From contig CALEZA010000034.1 of NCBI GenBank assembly GCA_937927965.1, forward strand, positions 1-10,517: a DNA stretch of 10,517 nt, in the 5' to 3' direction. Below, one piece after another: positions 1-6,903 of the stretch. This DNA is from an uncultured Candidatus Planktophila sp. (GTDB lineage Bacteria > Actinomycetota > Actinomycetes > Nanopelagicales > Nanopelagicaceae). Under the pieces are notes generated by a model. The model was not told the origin of the DNA. It did not search any database and worked only from the letters and a program-made list of their open reading frames with translations. The first letter of the stretch is position 1. Each line of letters starts with the position of its first letter. Made by a program: the position numbers and the translations under genes.

Positions 1-1525
1 CATCTTCCATGCGAAGCAGACGAGCTGTCTCTTCTTCGGTTAACTTAAATACTGGAATACCAGTTGAGGCAGAGAGAACCTGAGCGATGAGTTCTTCATC
101 AACTTCAGTGACCTTATCGAGATCAGTTGCCTTCCAATTCTTTTCAGCTTCCTGCTTCTCTTGGATAAGAGTCTTCTCCTTATCGCGAAGAGCTGCTGCG
201 CCTTCAAAATCTTGTCCATCAATTGCAGATTCCTTAGCCTTGCGAGCTTCTGCGATCTTCTCGTCGAATTCGCGGAGTTCTGCTGGCGCTGTCATGCGCT
301 TAATGCGAAGACGTGAACCTGCTTCATCAATGAGGTCGATCGCCTTATCTGGAAGGAAGCGATCTGAGATATAGCGATCTGCCATATTTGCAGCGGCAGC
401 AAGTGCGCCATCTGTAATCGAAACTCGGTGGTGAGTTTCGTAGCGATCGCGTAGACCCTTAAGAATTTCAATGGTGTGAGCAACTGATGGCTCTTTTACC
501 TGAATTGGCTGGAAGCGACGCTCAAGGGCTGCATCCTTTTCAATGTGCTTGCGATATTCATCAAGAGTTGTCGCACCAATTGTCTGGAGTTCGCCACGAG
601 CAAGCATTGGCTTCAAGATGCTCGCCGCATCGATTGCACCCTCTGCAGCTCCCGCACCTACTAATGTGTGGATTTCATCGATAAAGATAATGATGTCACC
701 ACGAGTCTTAATCTCTTTGAGAACCTTCTTCAAGCGCTCCTCGAAATCTCCACGATAACGAGAGCCCGCAACGAGTGCACCCAAATCGAGTGAGTAAAGC
801 TGCTTATCTTTCAGTGTCTCTGGAACATCATTCTTTGCAATTGCTTGAGCAAGTCCTTCAACGACTGCAGTCTTTCCAACACCTGGCTCTCCAATGAGAA
901 CTGGGTTGTTCTTTGTGCGACGAGAGAGCACCTGCATCACGCGCTCAATCTCACTATCGCGACCGATAACTGGATCTAACTTTCCTTCACGCGCAGCAAC
1001 TGTGAGGTTACGACCAAATTGATCTAGAACCAGTGATGTTGATGGAGTGCCCTCTGCAGGACCGCTCTGTGAAACTGCTTCCTTGCCTTGATATCCAGAG
1101 AGAAGTTGAATTACCTGTGAACGCACACGATTGAGATCTGCACCAAGTTTGACGAGAACTTGAGCTGCAACACCTTCGCCTTCACGAATAAGACCAAGAA
1201 GAATGTGCTCTGTGCCAATGTAGTTGTGGCCAAGCTGAAGCGCTTCACGAAGTGAGAGTTCAAGAACTTTCTTGGCGCGAGGAGTAAATGGAATATGGCC
1301 ACTTGGAGCTTGCTGACCTTGGCCAATGATTTCTTCAACCTGAGCACGAACTGCATCAAGTGAGATGCCCATTCCTTCGAGAGCTTTAGCTGCAACTCCC
1401 TCACCTTCATGGATGAGTCCAAGGAGGATGTGCTCTGTGCCAATGTAGTTGTGATTGAGCATGCGTGCTTCTTCTTGAGCCAAGACAACAACTCGTCGGG
1501 CTCGATCTGTAAAGCGCTCAAACAT
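1..1525 (-). CDS. clpC: ClpC AAA+ unfoldase of the Clp protease, N-terminal part (cut by window edge)
   Basis: ATP-dependent Hsp100 unfoldase that feeds substrates to the ClpP peptidase in the cytoplasm. The first 508 residues are visible; family members are about 840 to 850 long, so the second AAA+ module and the ClpP-binding loop lie outside the window. The N-domain holds two Clp_N repeats, each containing [14 protein letters not shown] (about residues 25-38 and 100-113). The first AAA+ module has Walker A GEPGVGKT (212-219), Walker B IIIFIDE (278-284), TIGATT (315-320) and an ERRF arginine-finger segment (335-338). A charged, coiled-coil-like middle region follows (about 410-470, UVR-like), which marks ClpC rather than ClpB or ClpA. 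The sequence closely resembles mycobacterial ClpC1 from memory, including Phe2 and Phe80. The ATG start is preceded by AAGGAG with 5 bases of spacing. The 148-base gap to argA suggests independent transcription. Confidence 0.98.
   Translation of the reverse strand, partial: MFERFTDRARRVVVLAQEEARMLNHNYIGTEHILLGLIHEGEGVAAKALEGMGISLDAVRAQVEEIIGQGQQAPSGHIPFTPRAKKVLELSLREALQLGHNYIGTEHILLGLIREGEGVAAQVLVKLGADLNRVRSQVIQLLSGYQGKEAVSQSGPAEGTPSTSLVLDQFGRNLTVAAREGKLDPVIGRDSEIERVMQVLSRRTKNNPVLIGEPGVGKTAVVEGLAQAIAKNDVPETLKDKQLYSLDLGALVAGSRYRGDFEERLKKVLKEIKTRGDIIIFIDEIHTLVGAGAAEGAIDAASILKPMLARGELQTIGATTLDEYRKHIEKDAALERRFQPIQVKEPSVAHTIEILKGLRDRYETHHRVSITDGALAAAANMADRYISDRFLPDKAIDLIDEAGSRLRIKRMTAPAELREFDEKIAEARKAKESAIDGQDFEGAAALRDKEKTLIQEKQEAEKNWKATDLDKVTEVDEELIAQVLSASTGIPVFKLTEEETARLLRMED
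1203..1453. repeat. 26-base identical direct repeat within the clpC N-domain
   Basis: Positions 1203-1228 and 1428-1453 are identical over 26 bases and lie 225 bases apart, the exact period of the two Clp_N half-domains (75 codons). Both encode HNYIGTEHI. The flanking bases diverge at several positions. The protein repeat is expected for the family; identity at every synonymous position over this stretch is the additional observation. Confidence 0.9.
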
Positions 1526-1560
1526 GGCTACTCCTTCGCTCTTGCTGAATCTCCCATAAG

Positions 1561-1577
1561 CCTATCGCCCGCATAGG
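1561..1577 (-). repeat. Short hairpin in the clpC 5' leader
   Basis: On the minus strand CCTAT (1577-1573), GCGGGCG, ATAGG (1565-1561) forms a 5-bp stem with a 7-base loop. A further GCCTAT at 1604-1599 is complementary to ATAGGC (1565-1560), so the downstream arm has two possible partners. The hairpin starts about 36 bases upstream of the clpC ATG, outside the Shine-Dalgarno. It could be an operator half-site pair or leader structure, or chance given its short length. Confidence 0.3.
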
Positions 1578-1608
1578 TCAGGGCGCGAGGCGAGAGGTTA
1601 TAGGCATT

Positions 1609-1650
1609 AGAACCCCATATCTGGGGCCAATATTCCTGAGATGGGGCTCT
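1609..1650 (-). repeat. 10-bp inverted repeat upstream of clpC
   Basis: On the minus strand, AGAGCCCCAT (1650-1641) can pair with ATGGGGTTCT (1618-1609). As RNA this is a complete 10-bp stem with one G-U pair and a 22-base loop. A second copy of the left arm, CCCCA (1626-1622), can pair with TGGGG (1617-1613) across 4 bases, giving a mutually exclusive smaller hairpin. No T-run follows, so an intrinsic terminator for argA is doubtful. An operator or a structured leader is possible. The repeat is seen directly; the function is unknown. Confidence 0.5.
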
Positions 1651-1673
1651 ATTTAGAGGCTTTTTCAGCTGTC

Positions 1674-2168
1674 TTACAGATTGAGAAGCATTCGGGTATT
1701 GCCAAGAGTATTTGGCTTTACCGATTCAAGATCCAAGAATTCAGCAACACCCGCGTCGTAGGAGCGAAGGAGCTCTGTATAGACCTCAGGCTCAACAGGT
1801 GTGCCTTGAATTTCAACAAATCCATGTCGTCCAAAGAATTCTGTCTCAAATGTGAGGCAGAAAATTCTCTCCACACCAATCACCCGCGCTTTAGCAACAA
1901 TTGCCTCAAGAATCTTATGACCCACACCAGTTCCATGGAGATGTTCTGCCACCGCAACTGTGCGAACTTCTGCAAGATCTTCCCAGAGAATATGGAGTGC
2001 TCCACATCCCACAACTTTTCCATCTTCTACTGCAACAGTGAACTCCTGAACAGATTCATAGAGTGTGACAGTTTCTTTGTTCAGAAGTCTGCGCTGCAGA
2101 GCGAAAGTGTCAATCAGTGCACGAATGCCCTTGATATCTGAAGTGCGTGCGGGACGAATCTCAACCAT
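1674..2168 (-). CDS. argA: Amino-acid (glutamate) N-acetyltransferase, single-domain N-acetylglutamate synthase
   Basis: GNAT-fold enzyme of 164 residues expected to transfer acetyl from acetyl-CoA to glutamate (possibly also glutamine), the first step of arginine synthesis. It is the short actinobacterial type known from M. tuberculosis Rv2747 and lacks the N-terminal amino-acid-kinase domain of E. coli ArgA. Visible signatures are KVVGCGALHILW (51-62), EVRTVAV (67-73), the acetyl-CoA pyrophosphate loop around HLHGTGVG (76-83), the FETEFFGRHGF segment (107-117) and the C-terminal GVAEFLDLESVKPNTLGN (140-157). These last two match the family closely from memory. The ATG lies 2 bases after the lysS stop with only a weak upstream AGAAG, so translation is probably coupled to lysS. 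It occupies the position between lysS and clpC where many actinobacteria have lsr2. No ArgR box was recognised. Confidence 0.88.
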   Translation of the reverse strand: MVEIRPARTSDIKGIRALIDTFALQRRLLNKETVTLYESVQEFTVAVEDGKVVGCGALHILWEDLAEVRTVAVAEHLHGTGVGHKILEAIVAKARVIGVERIFCLTFETEFFGRHGFVEIQGTPVEPEVYTELLRSYDAGVAEFLDLESVKPNTLGNTRMLLNL

Positions 2169-2170
2169 AG

Positions 2171-3676
2171 TTATTCGACTTCTGGCTTTACCAATGGGAA
2201 CAAAATAGTTTCACGAATTCCAAGCCCTGTGAGAGCCATCAGGAGACGATCTACACCCATTCCCATTCCACCCATTGGTGGCATTCCAAATTCCATTGCT
2301 CGCAAGAAATCTTCATCTACCTGCATCGCTTCTAGATCGCCCTTTGCGCCCAGTTGAGCTTGCTCAACTAGACGCTCTCTTTGGATTACAGGGTCAATCA
2401 ACTCGGAATAGCCTGTTGCAAGTTCAAAGCCATCAACATAGAGATCCCACTTTTCGACAACTCCAGGAATTTCGCGGTGTGCTCGAACAAGTGGAGAAGT
2501 ATCAACTGGATAACCCATGACGAATGTTGGTTCAATCAATTTATCTTGTGCCACATGCTCAAAAATTTCCTCTGCGAGCTTTCCTGTAACCCACTTAGGA
2601 TCAATCTTCATTCCTAGCTTGTCGGCATATTTCTTGAGGTCTGCATATGGCGTAAGGGCTGTGACAGTTTCCCCCACACCGTCAGAGATCGCGTCATACA
2701 AGCTTATTTCGCGCCAAGTTCCACCAAGATCTTTCTGGGAACCATCGGCATGTGTCACCACATGTGAACCAGCCACAGCCATCGCAGCATTTTGAATCAA
2801 AGTGCGAGTGACATCTGCAATGGAGCGCCAGTCGCCATAAGACATATAAGACTCAACCATTGCGAATTCTGGTGAGTGCGAAGAGTCTGCACCTTCATTG
2901 CGGAAGTTGCGATTGATTTCAAAGACGCGTTCAAAGCCGCCTACTACCAAACGCTTGAGATAAAGCTCTGGCGCAATGCGCAAGAACATTTGCATATCTA
3001 AAGCATTGTGATGGGTAACAAAGGGTTTGGCTGCCGCGCCACCTGGAATAGGGTGGAACATAGGGGTTTCAACTTCAATGAAGTCAAAACTGTTAAAGGT
3101 ATCTCGCAGTGAGCGCATTACTTGAGGGCGCATACGAGCTGTAGCACGAGCTTCTGGGCGCACAATCAAATCCACATAACGCATACGAACACGAGTGTCT
3201 TCTGACATTGGCTTGTGATCATTTGGCAGTGGACGAAGTGACTTTGATGCTAGCTTCCAAGAGTTAGCAAGAATGGATAGTTCTCCACGCTTTGATGTGA
3301 TGATTTCGCCTGAGATGCTGACAATGTCACCTAAATCAATATCGCTCTTCCAGGCGCTGAGTGCATCCTCTCCAACCTTGTCGAGAGAGAGCATTGCCTG
3401 AAGTTCTGTTCCATCGCCTTCACGAAGAGTGGCAAAGCAGAGCTTTCCTGTGTCCCGCTTGAAAATAATTCGCCCAGTCAGCGATTCAAGGACTCCAGTA
3501 GCGACATCAATTTCAAGTCCCACATATTTCTCACGAATTTCTTTGAGCGACTTCGTGCGCTCTACCGCAACTGGATACGGCTCTATTCCACGCTCAAGCA
3601 GACCTGCTCGCTTCTCACGGCGGATGCGGAGTTGCTCTGGGAGGTCATCTTCTAGAGGCGTGTTTTCGTTCGTCAT
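2171..3676 (-). CDS. lysS: Class II lysyl-tRNA synthetase
   Basis: Charges tRNA-Lys with lysine in the cytoplasm using ATP. The 501 residues match the usual bacterial LysRS length. The N-terminal OB-fold anticodon-binding domain covers about residues 55-150 (for example SLTGRIIFKRDTGKLCFATL, 65-84). The catalytic core shows class II motif 1 (FIEVETPMFHPIPGGA, 199-214), motif 2 (FERVFEINRNFRNEG, 248-262) and motif 3 (GMGMGVDRLLMALTG, 470-484). GADSSHSPEF after motif 2 and EKWDLYVDGFELATGYSEL (408-426) resemble the mycobacterial enzyme. The ATG is the only usable start: an in-frame TAG lies five codons upstream. No Shine-Dalgarno sits at normal spacing (AAAAGG ends 15 bases away). It follows coaX by 25 bases and precedes argA by 2. 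Its position between coaX and clpC is the conserved actinobacterial order. Confidence 0.98.
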   Translation of the reverse strand: MTNENTPLEDDLPEQLRIRREKRAGLLERGIEPYPVAVERTKSLKEIREKYVGLEIDVATGVLESLTGRIIFKRDTGKLCFATLREGDGTELQAMLSLDKVGEDALSAWKSDIDLGDIVSISGEIITSKRGELSILANSWKLASKSLRPLPNDHKPMSEDTRVRMRYVDLIVRPEARATARMRPQVMRSLRDTFNSFDFIEVETPMFHPIPGGAAAKPFVTHHNALDMQMFLRIAPELYLKRLVVGGFERVFEINRNFRNEGADSSHSPEFAMVESYMSYGDWRSIADVTRTLIQNAAMAVAGSHVVTHADGSQKDLGGTWREISLYDAISDGVGETVTALTPYADLKKYADKLGMKIDPKWVTGKLAEEIFEHVAQDKLIEPTFVMGYPVDTSPLVRAHREIPGVVEKWDLYVDGFELATGYSELIDPVIQRERLVEQAQLGAKGDLEAMQVDEDFLRAMEFGMPPMGGMGMGVDRLLMALTGLGIRETILFPLVKPEVE

Positions 3677-3701
3677 AGTGGGTGGAGTCTACCTTTTGAG
3701 C
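3677..3701 (-). promoter_or_regulatory. coaX-lysS gap with possible leaderless-type -10
   Basis: This 25-base spacer has no good ribosome-binding site for lysS. It contains TAGACT (3691-3686), which fits the actinobacterial -10 pattern TANNNT and ends 9 bases before the ATG. That spacing would give a leaderless lysS mRNA. No matching -35 is visible at 17 to 18 bases upstream. Leaderless starts are common in actinobacteria, but this assignment is inference from spacing alone. Re-initiation after coaX is the alternative. Confidence 0.25.
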
Positions 3702-4466
3702 CTACTGATTCTTCTCATGGATAAGGCGAAGCCCAATAAGAGTTAAATCAGGCTCAAATTCATCAATAGTTTCAGCAACTCCCATAATCAGTGGGGCGAG
3801 ACCTCCTGTGGCAATCACAGTTGGCGCAGCGTCATAATCGACGGCTAGTTCTGCGGTGATGCGATCTACAAGTCCATCTACCTGCCCAGCAAATCCGAAG
3901 ATTGTTCCTGACTGCAAAGCTTCAACAGTGTTCTTTCCAATCACGCTCTTAGGGCGGACCAATTCAACTTTACGAAGTTGTGCTGCACGAGATGCCAGTG
4001 CATCCACAGAGATTTCAATTCCTGGTGCAAGTGCTCCGCCTAAGAATTCACCCTTTGGCGAAACAACATCAAGATTTGTAGAGGTTCCGAAATCAACAAC
4101 AATTGCGGGACCACCAAAGAGTGTGTGAGCTGCAAGAGTATTAACAATTCTATCTGCTCCAATTTCTTTGGGATTGTCCACAAGAAGCTGCACGCCTGTC
4201 TTGGTACCAGGCTCAACAATCGTTGTTGGAATATCTGACATATATGTTGCAATCATGGTGCGAAGCTCTCGCAATGTTGCAGGGACCGTGGAACAAATCG
4301 AAAGCCCTGTTAGACGGTACTGACTTGTGAGTGCACTGAACTGAAGCCACATCTCATCTGCAGTTGTGCGGGGATCTGTCTTAACACGCCAAGATTTGAT
4401 GAGGTCTTTGCCATCAAAGACACCAAGTACTGTATTTGTATTTCCGACATCGACTGTTAGCAACAT
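3702..4466 (-). CDS. coaX: Type III pantothenate kinase
   Basis: Phosphorylates pantothenate to 4'-phosphopantothenate, the first step of CoA synthesis. CoaX enzymes belong to the ASKHA fold, need a monovalent cation and resist CoA feedback. The 254 residues are typical. Visible motifs are the N-terminal phosphate loop VDVGNTNT (5-12, Asp6), GADR (103-106, Asp105), VVDFGTSTN (123-131, Asp125 the expected catalytic base) and GGALAPGI (143-150). The common TATTFD form of the third motif is TSTNLD here; mycobacterial CoaX also departs from that form, so this is probably a lineage trait. The start lies 2 bases after nadC and has a good GGAG five bases upstream, inside the nadC end. Pairing with panC upstream puts two CoA-pathway steps in one transcription unit. 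Confidence 0.97.
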   Translation of the reverse strand: MLLTVDVGNTNTVLGVFDGKDLIKSWRVKTDPRTTADEMWLQFSALTSQYRLTGLSICSTVPATLRELRTMIATYMSDIPTTIVEPGTKTGVQLLVDNPKEIGADRIVNTLAAHTLFGGPAIVVDFGTSTNLDVVSPKGEFLGGALAPGIEISVDALASRAAQLRKVELVRPKSVIGKNTVEALQSGTIFGFAGQVDGLVDRITAELAVDYDAAPTVIATGGLAPLIMGVAETIDEFEPDLTLIGLRLIHEKNQ

Positions 4467-4468
4467 GG

Positions 4469-5293
4469 CTACTCCGCTCTCAAATCTAATCCAATATCCA
4501 AAACCTGTGCGCTATGGGTGAGCGCACCAATTGCAATAAAGTCCACACCTGATTCGGCATATGCACGAGCGTTCTCCAAAGAGATACCTCCAGATGCCTC
4601 GAGCTGAGTCGCCCCGTTCACGATTTCGACGGCTTGCTTGCATTCTGCGGGAGTCATATTGTCCAAAAGAACTAGGTCGGGCTTGAGCGGCAAGACCTCG
4701 CGCAACTGATCTAATGTGTCGACTTCAATCTCAATAGGAGCCTCTGGATATGCGCTCCGCACAGCTGAAAAGGCTTCTGTTACTCCACCTGCTGCGGCTA
4801 TGTGATTATCTTTGATTAGAGCGGCATCACTTAATGACATTCGGTGGTTAGTTCCACCACCCATGCGAACTGCATATTTCTCTAAGAGGCGATATCCAGG
4901 AGTTGTCTTTCGAGTATCGCGCACAAGACATTGAGTTCCTGAAACAGCTCTCACCCACTCTGATGTTAATGTGGCAATTCCACTGAGACGACCTAGGAAA
5001 TTTAGAGCCGTTCTCTCTGCAAGAAGGATTGCTCGTGTATTACCTTTCACAGTCAGAATAACTTCACCTTTTGAAATTTGATCGCCATCTGCTTTCAACG
5101 CAGTAATTTCTGTCAGTCCCACTTCTCTTAAAACAGCAATCGCCATTTCAACGCCAGCAAGAACACCAGATTTCCTCGCGGTAAAGTCGGCAACAGATAC
5201 ATCCTCTGGAGCAATCGTTGAATGAGAAGTTATATCAACGCCACCTGCAAGATCTTCGGCGAGAGCCTTCTTAATCAAATCAAGATCAATCAT
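4469..5293 (-). CDS. nadC: Quinolinate phosphoribosyltransferase (nicotinate-nucleotide pyrophosphorylase, carboxylating)
   Basis: Converts quinolinate and PRPP to nicotinate mononucleotide, CO2 and pyrophosphate in de novo NAD synthesis. The 274 residues match the family. Visible motifs are ARKSGVLAG (39-47), LLAERTALNFLGRLSGIAT (90-108), the PRPP/quinolinate residues in RDTRKTTPG (125-133), GGGTNHR (145-151), KDNHI (161-165), EVD (190-192), LLDNM (209-213), LEASGGI (231-237) and GALTHS (256-261). Most homologues read NFLQRLSG where this one has Gly101, a small local difference. Its ATG overlaps the nadB stop by 4 bases (ATGA), the classic arrangement for coupled expression of consecutive enzymes. 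coaX follows 2 bases after its stop. Assignment is secure. Confidence 0.98.
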   Translation of the reverse strand: MIDLDLIKKALAEDLAGGVDITSHSTIAPEDVSVADFTARKSGVLAGVEMAIAVLREVGLTEITALKADGDQISKGEVILTVKGNTRAILLAERTALNFLGRLSGIATLTSEWVRAVSGTQCLVRDTRKTTPGYRLLEKYAVRMGGGTNHRMSLSDAALIKDNHIAAAGGVTEAFSAVRSAYPEAPIEIEVDTLDQLREVLPLKPDLVLLDNMTPAECKQAVEIVNGATQLEASGGISLENARAYAESGVDFIAIGALTHSAQVLDIGLDLRAE

Positions 5294-6903
5294 TTATCCA
5301 CCACTTCCTGATATCCCGTTGTCCAGGTACCCATCTGATCGAGTTGCTGAATAATTCGCTTTCTCCACTGAATGCTTGTCTCTGGGAAATCTTCACGCCA
5401 ATGAGAACCACGAGTTTCTTGGCGGATGAGGGCCGCTTTCAATATTGCTTGGGCCAGCTGGAAGAGGTTTGTTGCCTCCCAAGCTTCAACACAGGGTGTG
5501 GCGCTCTTTCGATCTTCGATGCGAGTCAGGTCAGCGCTTGTCTTGAGCAGGGAATCCGATGAACGAAGCACTCCTGCACCTCTACTCATACTCTTCTGGA
5601 TATCTCCACGGACTGATGGGTCGAGAAGTATTTCGCGTGATGCGTTCTCGATAGGTTCTCCAGGTTCAGGCAGATGAGCTGCAATATCTGCTGCAATTCG
5701 TGCGCTAAAGACCAGACCTTCTAAAAGAGAATTTGATGCAAGGCGATTGGCACCATGAACGCCAGAGCATGCAGTTTCACCGCATGCATATAGCCCTGCC
5801 ACGCTTGTGCGGCCATTGAGATCAACCCTTACCCCGCCTGATGCGTAATGTGATGCTGGAGCAACAGGAATCAAATCTTTCATCGGATCAATACCGTGTG
5901 AAATGCAAGATGAATAGATTGTTGGGAAGCGCTTTTCAAATCCAGCGATGTGTCTGACATCCAGCCACACATGGGCAGCACCTGTTTCATTCATCACTCT
6001 CATACTTGCAATAGCCACAACATCGCGTGGTGCAAGCTCTGCTAGAGGATGGACTCCTTGCATAAATCTCTTTCCAGAATCATCAACAAGGTAAGCGCCT
6101 TCTCCGCGAACAGCTTCGCTAATGAGAGGTTGTTGACCTTGAGAGTTTTCACCGAGCCAAAGAACTGTCGGATGGAATTGAATGAATTCAACATCTGCGA
6201 CTTTCGCACCTGCTCTTAGGGCAAGTGCCACACCATCACCCGTAGAAACTGATGGATTTGTAGTTTGTGCAAATACTTGACCAAGTCCACCAGTTGCAAG
6301 GACTACAGCCTTTGCAAGTGCTCTTCCAACTCCATCACGACTTCCTGCACCAATCACATGGAGAGTAACTCCACACACTTCACCATCTGAATCTTTCAAT
6401 GCATCAAGGACGAGTGCGTGTTCAACTACTTCAATCTCTGGATCATTTTGAACTGCTGCAAGGAGTGCGCGAGACACCTCAGCGCCCGTGGCATCTCCTC
6501 CCGCGTGAATAATTCGATTGCGGTGATGGCCACCCTCTCTTGTAAGTGAAATTTCACCCGAAACATCGGTATCAAAGATTGCACCGCGTTCGATTAATTT
6601 ACGGACCGCTTCTGGGCCTTCGGTAACAAGTACTCGAACAGATTCGGCGTCACAGAGTCCAGCACCAGCTTCAAGTGTGTCCTCTAAATGCTCTTCAGGT
6701 GAATCACCATCTCCAAGTGCTGCTGCAATGCCACCTTGAGCCCACTTAGTCGAGCCTTCGTCAACACGAGCTTTGGTGACAAGGAGAACTGAGAGGCCAT
6801 ATGTGCGGCATTGAAGAGCAGTTGTGAGACCTGCAATGCCAGATCCAACAACGACAACATCTGCCTGTGCAGTCCACCCAGGAGCGGGAGCAAGTAGCTT
6901 CAT
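5290..6903 (-). CDS. nadB: L-aspartate oxidase (FAD)
   Basis: Oxidises L-aspartate to iminoaspartate, which NadA condenses with dihydroxyacetone phosphate to quinolinate for NadC. The 537 residues equal the normal NadB length. The FAD-binding dinucleotide fold VVVVGSGIAGLTTAL lies at 16-30. STKWAQGGIAAA (51-62), the active-site segment LTREGGHHRNRIIHAGG (120-136), FHPT (243-246, His244), ELAPRDVV (289-296, Arg293), SHYASGG (351-357, His352) and GETACSGVHGANRLASNSLL (375-394) separate it from succinate dehydrogenase flavoproteins by order and context. The helical C-terminal domain is complete. The start codon directly abuts the panC stop with no spacer and only a weak upstream GAGAG, so it probably depends on coupling. 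nadA, the partner gene, is not in this window and should lie elsewhere. Confidence 0.98.
   Translation of the reverse strand: MKLLAPAPGWTAQADVVVVGSGIAGLTTALQCRTYGLSVLLVTKARVDEGSTKWAQGGIAAALGDGDSPEEHLEDTLEAGAGLCDAESVRVLVTEGPEAVRKLIERGAIFDTDVSGEISLTREGGHHRNRIIHAGGDATGAEVSRALLAAVQNDPEIEVVEHALVLDALKDSDGEVCGVTLHVIGAGSRDGVGRALAKAVVLATGGLGQVFAQTTNPSVSTGDGVALALRAGAKVADVEFIQFHPTVLWLGENSQGQQPLISEAVRGEGAYLVDDSGKRFMQGVHPLAELAPRDVVAIASMRVMNETGAAHVWLDVRHIAGFEKRFPTIYSSCISHGIDPMKDLIPVAPASHYASGGVRVDLNGRTSVAGLYACGETACSGVHGANRLASNSLLEGLVFSARIAADIAAHLPEPGEPIENASREILLDPSVRGDIQKSMSRGAGVLRSSDSLLKTSADLTRIEDRKSATPCVEAWEATNLFQLAQAILKAALIRQETRGSHWREDFPETSIQWRKRIIQQLDQMGTWTTGYQEVVDK

Larger units (their letters stand above)
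1526..1673 (-). promoter_or_regulatory. clpC leader / promoter region with inverted repeats
   Basis: This 148-base gap between the argA stop and the clpC start is the longest non-coding stretch in the window. Read on the minus strand it ends in a strong Shine-Dalgarno (AAGGAG, 1536-1531). A possible -10 element is TATAAC (1602-1597), but no well-spaced -35 is visible; TTGGCC at 1630-1625 lies 22 bases upstream, which is too far. Two inverted repeats occur (listed separately). Known actinobacterial clpC control is through ClgR; I see CGCCTCGCG (1592-1584) but not a CGC-N5-GCG box, so ClgR control is not supported by eye. No CIRCE or HAIR element is visible. That a clpC promoter lies here is likely; its exact position is uncertain. 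Confidence 0.55.

Noticed and set aside
1111..1521. A second minus-strand open frame of 136 codons with internally repeated sequence
   Set aside because: It is the out-of-frame shadow of the ClpC N-domain; its apparent repeat comes from the real Clp_N duplication at a 225-base period.
1584..1592. ClgR operator upstream of clpC
   Set aside because: CGCCTCGCG resembles half-sites, but the spacing is 3 rather than the CGC-N5-GCG I would expect; I could not find a proper match in 1526-1673.
1609..1650. Intrinsic terminator for the argA end of the operon
   Set aside because: The stem is plausible but the loop is 22 bases and no T-run follows on the minus strand, so termination is not supported.
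1641..2141. A long plus-strand open frame (166 codons) running antisense through argA
   Set aside because: It is a mirror of the strongly supported argA frame, is rich in Cys, Asn and Phe with no recognisable domain, and has no upstream ribosome-binding site or neighbours on that strand.
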